NCBI GenBank assembly: GCA_947624165.1
Contig: CANQJC010000001.1
Span: 62,001 to 126,000 of the forward strand
Reading direction: 5' to 3'
Source of the DNA: an uncultured Clostridia bacterium
Lineage (GTDB): Bacteria; Bacillota; Clostridia; UBA1381
Length of the DNA stretch: 64,000 nucleotides
Of the stretch, positions 54,433-63,097 are shown piece by piece. The notes under the pieces were generated by a model, which did no database searches, was not told where the DNA came from, and worked only from the letters and a program-made list of their open reading frames with translations. The position numbers and the translations under genes are program-made. Position 1 is the stretch's first letter; each line of letters begins with the position of its first letter.

Positions 54433-55104
54433 ATGAAGCATATAGCCGTAGCGGTGGACGGTCCCGCGGGAGCCGGAAAAAGCTCGGTCTCCAAGACCGC
54501 GGCGATGGATCTGGGATATACCTATATTGACACGGGAGCGATGTATCGCTGCGTGGCACTTTTTGCGATAGAAAACGGCATAGATATAAAGACCGAACAT
54601 GAAAAACTCATCAAAGCCGCTTCCTCCATAAAAATCAGTATGGAATATGCCGACGGCGCGCAGAAGGTCTCCTTGAACGGACGCGACGTGTCGGAGAGGA
54701 TAAGGCGCGAGGACGTGTCCGTCGGAGCGTCGGACGTTGCGGTTATACCAGAGGTGCGCGAGATACTCGTCAAAATGCAGCGCGATATGGCACTCGATTC
54801 AAACGTGATAATGGACGGACGCGACATCTGTACGCATGTTCTCCCCAACGCGCAGGTAAAGATATTTCTTACGGCGTCGCCGGACGAAAGAGCGCGGCGG
54901 CGGTATGAGGAACTGAGATCAAAAGGCGTAGAATGTGATTTTGAGGAAATCAAAAAAGACATTATATACCGTGACGAAAACGATTCGAACAGAAAAGCTT
55001 CTCCTCTGAAAAAAGCCGACGACGCTTTTCTTTTGGATACGACGGGGCTGAGCTTTGACGATGTTGTAAAAAAGGTAAAGGAGCTTATAAACAATGCTGT
55101 ATAA
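54433..55104 (+). CDS. cmk: cytidylate kinase
   Basis: Phosphorylates CMP and dCMP; 223 residues. The P-loop is GPAGAGKSSVSKTAAMDLGY, with YIDTGAMYRCVALFA and VIMDGRDICTHVLPNA for nucleotide binding. The lid region is SPDERARRRYEEL. ATG 54433 is used after GGGAGGAATA. It overlaps plsC by 11 bases; cmk-plsC-ispH-rpsA is a familiar order in Clostridia. Confidence 0.95.
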   Translation: MKHIAVAVDGPAGAGKSSVSKTAAMDLGYTYIDTGAMYRCVALFAIENGIDIKTEHEKLIKAASSIKISMEYADGAQKVSLNGRDVSERIRREDVSVGASDVAVIPEVREILVKMQRDMALDSNVIMDGRDICTHVLPNAQVKIFLTASPDERARRRYEELRSKGVECDFEEIKKDIIYRDENDSNRKASPLKKADDAFLLDTTGLSFDDVVKKVKELINNAV

Positions 55105-55678
55105 TATCATACGCGTTATAGCGCGCTTTGTTTTGCTTTTCGTGTTCCGTATAAGAATCAAGGGACGCGAAAATATACCGAAAGAAGGCGGCGTGATTTT
55201 CGCGTTCAACCACAGAAGCTACTGGGATCCCGTGATCGCGGGCGTTACCTGTCCGCGCCGTCTTTCGTTTATGGCGAAGGAGGAGCTGTTCAAAAATCCG
55301 ATTTTCGGAGGACTGATAAAAGGGCTCGGCGCGTTCCCGATAAGCCGAGGCAGGGGCGATATCGGCGCGATAAAGGGAGCGTTCAAAATTTTAAGGGCTA
55401 ACAATGCGATGCTGATATTTCCCGAGGGACGCCGCATAAAAGACGGAGGAAAGGCAAAAGCTAAACCGGGCGTGGCAATGATCGCGTCGCGCGCAAACGT
55501 GCCGGTAATTCCTGTATGTATATACGGCGCGTACAGATGGATGAGCAAAATAACCGTTTCTTACGGAGAACCTATATATATCGGTATGAAGAGATCCGCG
55601 CCCGATGAAATGCAGAACGACGCGCAAAAAATACTTGATAACATATACGCTCTTAAACCCGGGGTGAGCGAGAAATGA
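55094..55678 (+). CDS. plsC: 1-acyl-sn-glycerol-3-phosphate acyltransferase
   Basis: A 194-residue acyltransferase making phosphatidic acid at the membrane. The catalytic motif is FNHRSYWDPV (HX4D), and the acceptor-phosphate motif is IFPEGRRIKDGGKAK. A short hydrophobic N-terminus (VIARFVLLFVFRI) anchors it. It overlaps cmk by 11 bases and ispH-rpsA by four (ATGA). Confidence 0.93.
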   Translation: MLYNIIRVIARFVLLFVFRIRIKGRENIPKEGGVIFAFNHRSYWDPVIAGVTCPRRLSFMAKEELFKNPIFGGLIKGLGAFPISRGRGDIGAIKGAFKILRANNAMLIFPEGRRIKDGGKAKAKPGVAMIASRANVPVIPVCIYGAYRWMSKITVSYGEPIYIGMKRSAPDEMQNDAQKILDNIYALKPGVSEK

Positions 55679-57870
55679 TAAAGGTAGCGAAAACGGCGGG
55701 ATTCTGCTACGGCGTGAAACGCGCCGTCGACAGCGTTTACGCGGAAGCGGAAAAAAATAAAACTCTCGCCACGCTGGGACATTTGATACACAATCCGCAG
55801 GTTATAGCCGACCTGGAGAAAAGGGGGATCAAATCGTATGAAAGCGTGAGCGATATCCCTCCTTCCGCAGCGACGGTCATACGCGCGCACGGAGTGGGCA
55901 AGGACGTTTACGATGAACTCAATGGCAGAGAATATATAGATTTGACATGTCCGTTCGTATCAAAGATACATAAGATCGTATCCGAGTATCACGAAAAGGG
56001 TTATAAAATCATCATTGTCGGCGACAAAAACCACCCCGAAGTAATCGGAATAAACGGCTGGTGCGGCAACGACGCGCTTATCATCAACAGTCTCGATTAT
56101 GAAATCGGCGGCGATTTCGCCGAAAATGACCTCTGCGTTGTAGCACAAACTACAATAAACAGAGATTTTTTTGGTCAAATCGTACAAAATATAAAAAAAA
56201 CTTGCAAAAGTACCCTTGTTTTTGATACAATATGTAGTGCGACGAAGGATAGGCAAAAAGAGGCGGAGGAACTTTCGAGAAATTCGGATATGATGATTGT
56301 AATCGGGGGAAGAGAAAGCTCGAATACAAGAAAGCTGTTTGAAATATCGAAAAGGAATTGCCCCGTAACCTATCATATCGAAACGTTTGAGGATTTACCT
56401 CAAGAAAAAACATATAATAAAATAGGTATTACCGCCGGCGCGTCTACGCCCGGCAGTATTATCGAGGAGGTAGTAAAGGCTATGAGTGAAAATGTAAAAA
56501 ATGAGGAGAATTTTGCGGAACTGTTCGCGCAGTATGAAAGCAAAACTCTAAACAACGGGGACATTATTGACGGTACCGTCGTGGAGGTTCGTGCCAACGA
56601 AGTTATTGTTGACCTCGGTGGTTTCAAGTATAACGGACAGCTTGCGGCTGACCAGCTTAGTGATGACCCGTCACTTAAGCCGTCTGATGTTGTAAAAGAA
56701 GGCGATACAATCAAGGTTTATGTCGTAGGCGTAAACGATGGTGAGGGAAAAGTAGTTTTATCAAGAAAGAAATTGGTAGCTATGGAGAGCTGGAACAAAA
56801 TCAAAGCGGCTTATGAAGAAGGACAAATACTGGAAGGAAAAATCATAAAAGCCGTTAAGGGCGGCGTTATCGCTCTTACAGATGGTTCTCAGGTATTTAT
56901 CCCCGCGCGTCAGGCGTCAGGCAGATTTGTACAGGACCTTCAAAGTCTCGTCGGTACAACAGTTAATTATAAGATCATTGAAATCGACGAAAGAAGAAAG
57001 CGCGTGATAGGTTCCGTAAGAGTTATTATAGAAGCCGAGAGAAAGGCGAAGGAAGAAAAATTCTGGGCTGAAGCGGAAGTAGGTAAGAGATATCAGGGAG
57101 TTGTAAAATCCCTTACGTCGTTCGGCGCGTTCGTCGATATCGGCGGCGTGGACGGACTGGTTCATATCAGCGAGCTTTCATGGAATAAGATCAAGCATCC
57201 GTCGGAGGTCGTTAAGGAAGGCGATGTTCTCGACGTATATATAAAGGATATCAACGCGGAAACGAAGAAGATTTCGCTCGGATACAAAAAGACAGAGGAC
57301 GATCCGTGGGTAATAGCAAAGTCAAAGCTTAACCTCGGCGATGTTGTAAAGTGTAAGATAGTACGCATGATGCCCTTCGGCGCATTTGCGGAAATCATGC
57401 CCAACGTCGACGGACTTATCCACATTTCTCAGATCGCCGACAGAAGGATCGGTAAGCCGGAGGACGTTCTCACGATAGGCGAAGAAGTGGAAGCCAAGAT
57501 AACGGACATAAATTGGGAAGACAAGAAGATAAGCCTTTCCATACGCGCGCTTATCCCCGTACCCGAAAAGGAGGAGGAGCCTGAAGAGCAGGTTCCCGAG
57601 ATACCGCAGAAGGAAGAAGCTCTTGTGTATTCGACCGACCCCGACGTCGAGGTTGAAGAAGCAATCGAGATAGAACCTGCCGAAGAGGTTGAAGAAAAGC
57701 CCGAAGAAACAGCCGAAGAAGCGGCTGAGGAAAAAGCCGAGGAGACGGTTGAGGAAACAGTCGAAGAGACGGCTGAGGCATCGGTTGAAGAAAAGGCTGA
57801 AGAGACGGTTGAGGAAGCCGCTGAGGAAAAGGCTGAGGACGAGCCTGAAAAGAGCGATGACGCTGAATAA
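55675..57870 (+). CDS. ispH-rpsA: fused HMBPP reductase (IspH) / ribosomal protein S1
   Basis: A 731-residue fusion known from Clostridia. Residues 1 to about 269 are IspH, the iron-sulfur enzyme that ends the MEP isoprenoid pathway; the cluster cysteines are in TAGFCYGVKRAV, LTCPFVSKIHK and TICSATKDRQKEAE. Residues about 285-630 hold four S1 domains (the third begins YQGVVKSLTSFGAFVDIGG). The last 100 residues are a low-complexity Glu/Ala tail with imperfect repeats of EEAAEEKAEETVEE type. An in-frame ATG at 56482 (Met270), 11 bases after GAGGAGG, may start a free S1. Codon use after that point becomes like that of rpsT. Confidence 0.93.
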   Translation: MIKVAKTAGFCYGVKRAVDSVYAEAEKNKTLATLGHLIHNPQVIADLEKRGIKSYESVSDIPPSAATVIRAHGVGKDVYDELNGREYIDLTCPFVSKIHKIVSEYHEKGYKIIIVGDKNHPEVIGINGWCGNDALIINSLDYEIGGDFAENDLCVVAQTTINRDFFGQIVQNIKKTCKSTLVFDTICSATKDRQKEAEELSRNSDMMIVIGGRESSNTRKLFEISKRNCPVTYHIETFEDLPQEKTYNKIGITAGASTPGSIIEEVVKAMSENVKNEENFAELFAQYESKTLNNGDIIDGTVVEVRANEVIVDLGGFKYNGQLAADQLSDDPSLKPSDVVKEGDTIKVYVVGVNDGEGKVVLSRKKLVAMESWNKIKAAYEEGQILEGKIIKAVKGGVIALTDGSQVFIPARQASGRFVQDLQSLVGTTVNYKIIEIDERRKRVIGSVRVIIEAERKAKEEKFWAEAEVGKRYQGVVKSLTSFGAFVDIGGVDGLVHISELSWNKIKHPSEVVKEGDVLDVYIKDINAETKKISLGYKKTEDDPWVIAKSKLNLGDVVKCKIVRMMPFGAFAEIMPNVDGLIHISQIADRRIGKPEDVLTIGEEVEAKITDINWEDKKISLSIRALIPVPEKEEEPEEQVPEIPQKEEALVYSTDPDVEVEEAIEIEPAEEVEEKPEETAEEAAEEKAEETVEETVEETAEASVEEKAEETVEEAAEEKAEDEPEKSDDAE

Positions 57871-58013
57871 TATATAAATTACACAGAGGGCGCGGCGGTA
57901 AGCCACGCCTTCTTTGCGAAGCCGACGCGATTCGGGTGCGGCAAACAAACGAATTTCCCGCGTATCGGCGATCCTTTTTAACGTTATAATAAATGGTAAA
58001 GGAGAGAGCATAG

Positions 58014-59387
58014 ATGACAAATCTTGACGTTTTTAAGCATGAAATGAAAAACAAGGATGTAACGGTTATAGGAATAGGCGTATCAAACATTCCGTTGATA
58101 AAATATCTTGTAAAGCTTGGCGCGGTCGTTACCGCGCGCGACGAGCATACCGCAGACGTAATAGGAGACGTGTGCGCTGAGCTTGAGAACATGGGCGTGA
58201 CGCTTCGTCTCGGCGAGGATTATCTTGAAGATTTGTCCGGCAGCGTGATTTTTAAAACGCCTGGAATGAGATACGACGTGCCTGAGCTTCTCGCTGCAAA
58301 GGAACGCGGAAGCAAAATCACAAGCGAAATGGAAGTCTTTTTTGACGTATGCCCCTCGCATATTATAGCCGTAACGGGCAGCGACGGAAAAACCACCACT
58401 ACCACGCTTATCCATAAAATGCTTACGGACGCGGGCTATAAGACATGGCTCGGAGGAAACATAGGCAACCCGCTTCTCTCCGACGCGGGAGAAATGGCGA
58501 AGGACGATTGGGTCGTTCTCGAACTTTCCTCATTTCAGCTTCATACAATGAGAAAATCGCCCGAAATCGCCGTGATCACCAATATATCCCCGAATCATCT
58601 CGACGTGCATAAGGATTACGCGGAGTATATCGAAGCGAAAAAAAATATTATGATGTACCAGAAGGAGGGCGATATTCTCGTTCTCAATCTTGACAACGAG
58701 GAAACGGCAAAGCTTGTGCCGGAGACGAAAGGGGCGGTACGCACTTTTTCGCGGAGAGGAAACGCCGACGTATATTTGGACGGTAATGTCATAAAACGCG
58801 GCGAGGTCAGCGTTCTCGGCATTGACGAAATAAAAATACCGGGTATGCACAACGTTGAAAATTATATGGCGGCTATCGCAGCCGTAAGTCATCTTGTAAA
58901 CGACGATATTATAAGGAATATAGCAAGAACCTTCGGCGGCGTAGAACACCGTATAGAGCTTGTCAGAGAGCTTGATGGAGTAAAATACTATAACAGCTCC
59001 ATAGATTCAAGCCCGAACAGGACGAAGAATACTTTAAGCGTATTCTCCGAGAAAGTCGTGTTGATCGCAGGCGGTAAGGATAAGGGTATACCGTTCGATT
59101 CGCTCGGACCGTCTGTTGCGGAACACGTAAAAACGCTTATTCTTATCGGTATGACGTCAGACAAAATCAAGAAGGCGTTGTTAAAGGAAACGGCAAAGAC
59201 CGGCAAGGGAAAAGACATTGAGATAATACACGCAAGCAGCTATGAGGACGCAGTAAATACGGCGCGCGCGAAAGCTTCGCCCGGAGACGTTGTTCTTTTG
59301 TCGCCGGCAAGCACAAGCTATGACGCGTTCAAAAATTTTGCGGAACGCGGCGCGCTTTTCAAAAAATTAGTAAACGAGCTGAAGTAA
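58014..59387 (+). CDS. murD: UDP-N-acetylmuramoylalanine--D-glutamate ligase
   Basis: Adds D-glutamate to the peptidoglycan precursor in the cytoplasm; 457 residues. The ATP site is VTGSDGKTTTTTLIHKML (about residue 121), with GNIGNPLL, the NISPNHLDVHKDYAEYIEAK segment with the carbamylated lysine region, and VLLSPASTSYDAFKNFAERG at the end. It is away from a dcw cluster. TATAAT at 57985-57990 may be its -10, without a clear -35. The start follows AAAGGAGAGAG. Confidence 0.95.
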   Translation: MTNLDVFKHEMKNKDVTVIGIGVSNIPLIKYLVKLGAVVTARDEHTADVIGDVCAELENMGVTLRLGEDYLEDLSGSVIFKTPGMRYDVPELLAAKERGSKITSEMEVFFDVCPSHIIAVTGSDGKTTTTTLIHKMLTDAGYKTWLGGNIGNPLLSDAGEMAKDDWVVLELSSFQLHTMRKSPEIAVITNISPNHLDVHKDYAEYIEAKKNIMMYQKEGDILVLNLDNEETAKLVPETKGAVRTFSRRGNADVYLDGNVIKRGEVSVLGIDEIKIPGMHNVENYMAAIAAVSHLVNDDIIRNIARTFGGVEHRIELVRELDGVKYYNSSIDSSPNRTKNTLSVFSEKVVLIAGGKDKGIPFDSLGPSVAEHVKTLILIGMTSDKIKKALLKETAKTGKGKDIEIIHASSYEDAVNTARAKASPGDVVLLSPASTSYDAFKNFAERGALFKKLVNELK

Positions 59388-59388
59388 T

Positions 59389-60417
59389 ATGAGAGAACTT
59401 ATTCGGGAACTGAGCGATATGCGCGGCATATCGGGACACGAATTTTCACTTACGGACAAAATATCGGAGATGTTCAGACCGTACTGTGACGAGGTTCGCA
59501 CGGACGCGCTCGGAAGCGTAATAGCAATAAAACGATGCGGCGCGGAAAACGCGCCGTCGCTTATGCTCGATGCGCATTGTGACGAGATAGGACTTATGGT
59601 CACGTCTGTGACCGACGAGGGCTTCTTGACGTTCACAAACGTGGGCGGCGTTGACGAAAGGACGCTTCCCATGTCGGAGGTGACCGTTCACGGCTCGCGC
59701 GATTTTTGGGGCGTGATAGGGATCAAACCGAACCATCTCATCGAAACGGGAAAAACGGTAAAAATCAAGGACATGGCGATCGACGTCGGACTTGACGCGG
59801 ATTTTGTAAAAAACAATATATCGGTAGGCGACGCCGTGTCGCTTCCGCAGTCTGTCGGGGTAATTTCCGAAAAGCAGTTCAGCGGCAAATCGCTTGATGA
59901 CAGAGCAAGCGTGGCGGCTTTAATAAAGGTAATGAAGAATATATCCGAATGCGGCGCGGCGGTCGACGTATACGCCGTCGCGGCTGTTCAGGAAGAGGTC
60001 GGCTGTCGCGGCGCGAAAACAGCCGCCTACGGTATAGATCCCGATATGGCTGTCGCAATAGACGTATGTCACGCCGTAACGCCCGATAACAGCGACGACG
60101 CTTTTGAAGCCGGCTGCGGCGCGGTAATATCCGTTGGTCCGAATCTTCATCAAAAGCTTACGGACGCGCTTCTTGACACGGCGAAACGCTGCGGTATAAA
60201 GACCGAGACAGAAGCGGACGGCGGCGATACGGGTACCGACGCGTGGGAAATACAAACGGCGCGCTGCGGAATACCTACCGCGCTTTTGTCGATACCGCTG
60301 AAATACATGCATACATCGGTGGAAACTCTGGATATTTCCGACGTTGAAGCGGTAACGGAGCTTCTGACGGAATTTATAAAGGAACAAAATGGTGAAACAC
60401 AATGGCTGAGCTTTTAG
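59389..60417 (+). CDS. M42 family metallopeptidase (first of three)
   Basis: A 342-residue M42 aminopeptidase of the TET/glucanase-associated type, which forms large cytoplasmic peptide-trimming particles. All metal and catalytic residues are present: DAHCDEIG (His), KSLDDRAS (bridging Asp), QEEVGCRG (catalytic Glu and ligand Glu), AIDVCHA (Asp) and PLKYMHTS (His). It starts one base after the murD stop and overlaps the next gene by 16 bases. Substrate choice cannot be told from sequence. Confidence 0.92.
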   Translation: MRELIRELSDMRGISGHEFSLTDKISEMFRPYCDEVRTDALGSVIAIKRCGAENAPSLMLDAHCDEIGLMVTSVTDEGFLTFTNVGGVDERTLPMSEVTVHGSRDFWGVIGIKPNHLIETGKTVKIKDMAIDVGLDADFVKNNISVGDAVSLPQSVGVISEKQFSGKSLDDRASVAALIKVMKNISECGAAVDVYAVAAVQEEVGCRGAKTAAYGIDPDMAVAIDVCHAVTPDNSDDAFEAGCGAVISVGPNLHQKLTDALLDTAKRCGIKTETEADGGDTGTDAWEIQTARCGIPTALLSIPLKYMHTSVETLDISDVEAVTELLTEFIKEQNGETQWLSF

Positions 60418-61418
60418 AGCGTCTTTCCCAAGCGCGCGGAGTAAGCGGCTGCGAAGGGGATGTGCGCGGCATAATAACAGATGAAATCAAGAATATATGC
60501 GATGAAATAACCGTTGATTCCATGGGTAACGTGATCGCTTTGAAAAAAGGCGAGGATCCGTCTAAGCGTATTGTGGTGATAGCTAACATGGACGAAGCGG
60601 GATTGATCATAAGCGGGATAACCGAAAAGGGATTTCTTAAATTCAAGCTCGTCGGAAATATCGACCCGCGCAAGCTTGTTTCAAAAAGAGTCCTCATAGG
60701 CGAAGACCGAGTTAAAGGCGTTATCGGCATGAAGGCGATCCACTTGCAGACAAAAGACGAGCGTGAAAACGTGGTCGGCGCGGATAAGCTTTTCATAGAT
60801 ATCGGAGAAAACGATTTAAAATCTGCCGAAAAACGCGTAAAAAAAGGCGATTACGTCATGTTTGACACATCTTTCGAGAATATCGGAGAAAGAGTAAAGG
60901 GCAAGGCGTTGGGCAGAAGCGCGTCATGCGCCGCGCTTGTAAAAGCCTTGCGCGGTAGTTTTAAATACGATGTGTACGCCTGCTTTACCGTTCAGAAGGA
61001 GGTCGGGGCAAGGGGGGCGCAGATCGTGTCCCGCAGGATAGCCCCCGACGCGTCGCTTACCGTATGGGCTGCGGAAACCTCCGATATGTACGGCTGCAAA
61101 GAAATCGGCGGCTGTTCGCTCGGTAAAGGAGCGGCGATAGACGTTTTTGACAAGTCCGCTGTCGCCGACAGATATGTAACGGACGCTCTGGCGCGTGAAG
61201 CGGAAAAGGAAGAGATAAATATTCAAAGATGCGTTTTAACTCCGTATTCGAGCGGTATGGGCGCGTTTCAGACCGCGGGAGACGGAACGGTATGCGTAAG
61301 CGCGGCGATCCCGTGCCGCTACGAGTGCTCTCCCGTATCCTTAATGTCGCTAAGCGACATAGACGCGGTAACGGACTATATAAGCTTATTTTTAAGAAAA
61401 ATCGGAGATATGATATAA
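60402..61418 (+). CDS. M42-fold protein lacking catalytic residues (second of three)
   Basis: A 338-residue paralogue of its neighbours with the M42 fold kept along its length, but four of the five metal ligands and the catalytic base are changed. Asn62 replaces His (IANMDEAG). Gly171 replaces the bridging Asp (KALGRSAS). Lys199 replaces the catalytic Glu (QKEVGARG). Trp222 aligns with the second Asp (LTVWAAE), and Cys309 replaces the last His (PCRYECSP). The frame is intact and coupled on both sides (16- and 1-base overlaps), so it is probably made. I infer a non-catalytic subunit. Confidence 0.88.
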   Translation: MAELLERLSQARGVSGCEGDVRGIITDEIKNICDEITVDSMGNVIALKKGEDPSKRIVVIANMDEAGLIISGITEKGFLKFKLVGNIDPRKLVSKRVLIGEDRVKGVIGMKAIHLQTKDERENVVGADKLFIDIGENDLKSAEKRVKKGDYVMFDTSFENIGERVKGKALGRSASCAALVKALRGSFKYDVYACFTVQKEVGARGAQIVSRRIAPDASLTVWAAETSDMYGCKEIGGCSLGKGAAIDVFDKSAVADRYVTDALAREAEKEEINIQRCVLTPYSSGMGAFQTAGDGTVCVSAAIPCRYECSPVSLMSLSDIDAVTDYISLFLRKIGDMI

Positions 61419-62410
61419 TGGATATTCTAAATATACTCAAGGAATTGACGCGTATAAACGCGCCGTCGGGCTGTGAGAACGCCGTGAGGGAATATATTTC
61501 GTCTAAGCTTGCTCCATACTGCGACGAATTAAAAACGGACGCTCTGGGCAATCTGACGGCTCACAGAAGGGGCGCGGGGAAGAAAGTGATGTTTGCCGCG
61601 CATATGGATGAGATCGGCGTTATTGTTACCGCGGTCGACGACAAGGGTTTTATAAGATTTTCGTCGATAGGCGGGTTGACCGTGAACGAACTTCCGGGAA
61701 GACGAGTTGAATTTCCTGGAGACGTTTTCGGCGTGATAGGCGTAAACGACGAAAAGGCGTTTAAGGATAAGCCGTCTCTCGATAAGCTTTTTATCGACGT
61801 CGGCGCGAAAAACAAGACCGATGCGGAGAAGCTTGTGAATATAGGCGACGCTGCGGTGTTTACGGGAGAATTTGTAAATAACGGCTCGACCGTTATTTCA
61901 AAATCGCTTGACAACCGCGCGGGATGCGCCGTCTTGATGAAAGCGATAAGCATGATAAAGAACGATACGAACGATTTGTATTTCGTTTTTACGGCTCAGG
62001 AGGAAGTCGGACTGCGCGGCGCGAAAACGGCGGCTTATTCGATAGATCCCGATATTGCGATAGCCGTCGACGTTACCGATACGGGCGACACGCCCGGATG
62101 CGACATGTCGGCTGTCAAAATGGGCGGCGGCGCGGCGGTAAAGGTAATGGATCGTTCCGTGCTTTGCGACGCGGAAATACGCGTTAAAATGATAGAGACC
62201 GCCAAGAAATACGATATACCGTACCAGCTTGAGGTAATGACCGACGGCGGCACGGACGCGGGCGCGATACATCTGACGCGCGCGGGGGTCAAGACCGGCG
62301 GCGTATCCATACCTGTGCGATATATACATTCGCCGTCCGAAACGGCTGACGCTGCGGACATAGAAAACTGCGCGGAGCTGATACACAAATTGGCTGTATG
62401 TGAATGGTAA
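61418..62410 (+). CDS. M42 family metallopeptidase (third of three)
   Basis: A 330-residue M42 peptidase with complete motifs: AAHMDEIG, KSLDNRAG, QEEVGLRG, AVDVTDTGD and PVRYIHSP, plus GGTDAGAIH. The start is ATG 61418, overlapping the previous stop by one base (TAATG); the frame is open further upstream inside the second gene, but the family N-terminus (NILKELTRINAPSGCENAV) begins here. With its two neighbours it forms a tight three-gene unit. Confidence 0.93.
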   Translation: MDILNILKELTRINAPSGCENAVREYISSKLAPYCDELKTDALGNLTAHRRGAGKKVMFAAHMDEIGVIVTAVDDKGFIRFSSIGGLTVNELPGRRVEFPGDVFGVIGVNDEKAFKDKPSLDKLFIDVGAKNKTDAEKLVNIGDAAVFTGEFVNNGSTVISKSLDNRAGCAVLMKAISMIKNDTNDLYFVFTAQEEVGLRGAKTAAYSIDPDIAIAVDVTDTGDTPGCDMSAVKMGGGAAVKVMDRSVLCDAEIRVKMIETAKKYDIPYQLEVMTDGGTDAGAIHLTRAGVKTGGVSIPVRYIHSPSETADAADIENCAELIHKLAVCEW

Positions 62411-62423
62411 ACGGAGGAAGGAA

Positions 62424-63077
62424 ATGGCAACTTGGGGAGTACACCTTCGGGTGGCAAGAAAATTCATGAAGAAAATAGATAAAACCCACTGGCGCGAGTT
62501 TATTATCGGAAGCGTCGCGCCGGACTGCGGTTACGGCGCGAAGGACAGTTTCGGCGAATTTGTACCGCCGCCGCGCGTAACACACTGGTCGCCGAGCGGA
62601 ATGAAGCGCGACTGCCGTTATAAGGATTTTTTCAATACCTACATGACGGGAGAGAAAAACGACGATTACTGGTTTTATCTCGGCTATTATATACATCTTA
62701 TGACCGACATAATGTGGTCCGTGACGATGTATATGCCGACGCGCGTCAGATACGCGCGCGAATACGAGGAAAACAAGGAATTCTTAAAGGTGATAAAGCA
62801 GGACTGGAACGACATAGACGTAATGTATCTGCGTAAGCTTGAAGAACACCCGTCATACGATATTATACGCGGCGCGGGTGAAATTAAGGATTATTTACCG
62901 TATTACGAGAAGGGACAGCTTACGAAGCAGGTCAAGTTTATTGCCGATTATTACGAGCTTTATCCCGATGTGCCGGACAGGGAATACATATACACCAAAC
63001 CGTCCGAATTACAGAATTTTGTTGACTGCGCTTTTGAACTGCTGGTTAAAATAGTTGATAAAGAAGGACTTATCTGA
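62424..63077 (+). CDS. zinc-dependent phospholipase C-like protein
   Basis: A 217-residue protein of the zinc-dependent phospholipase C/S1-P1-like fold found in many Clostridia as small cytoplasmic proteins. Metal-ligand candidates are TWGVHLRVA (His), IIGSVAPDCG (Asp), THWSPSG (His) and GYYIHLMTDIMW (His and Asp). There is no signal peptide, unlike secreted toxin-type enzymes, so phospholipase activity is not assured. The start is ATG 62424 after GGAGGAAGG. A terminator overlaps its stop. Confidence 0.82.
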   Translation: MATWGVHLRVARKFMKKIDKTHWREFIIGSVAPDCGYGAKDSFGEFVPPPRVTHWSPSGMKRDCRYKDFFNTYMTGEKNDDYWFYLGYYIHLMTDIMWSVTMYMPTRVRYAREYEENKEFLKVIKQDWNDIDVMYLRKLEEHPSYDIIRGAGEIKDYLPYYEKGQLTKQVKFIADYYELYPDVPDREYIYTKPSELQNFVDCAFELLVKIVDKEGLI

Positions 63078-63097
63078 AGTCAGATAAGTCCTTTTCT
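63064..63097. terminator. bidirectional terminator between the PLC-like and RnfC-like genes
   Basis: AAGGACTTATCTG / CAGATAAGTCCTT with a four-base loop; it spans the last codons of both convergent genes and has T and A runs on the outside. Confidence 0.85.

Noticed and set aside
57871-58013. Strong terminator after ispH-rpsA
   Set aside because: A GGCGCGGC/GCCACGCC hairpin followed by TTCTTT is present near 57889-57915, but it has a mismatch and a broken T run, so I do not list it as a feature.
61229-61417. Longer start for the third M42 gene
   Set aside because: The frame is open upstream, but those codons lie inside the second M42 gene in another frame and do not match the family; ATG 61418 fits.
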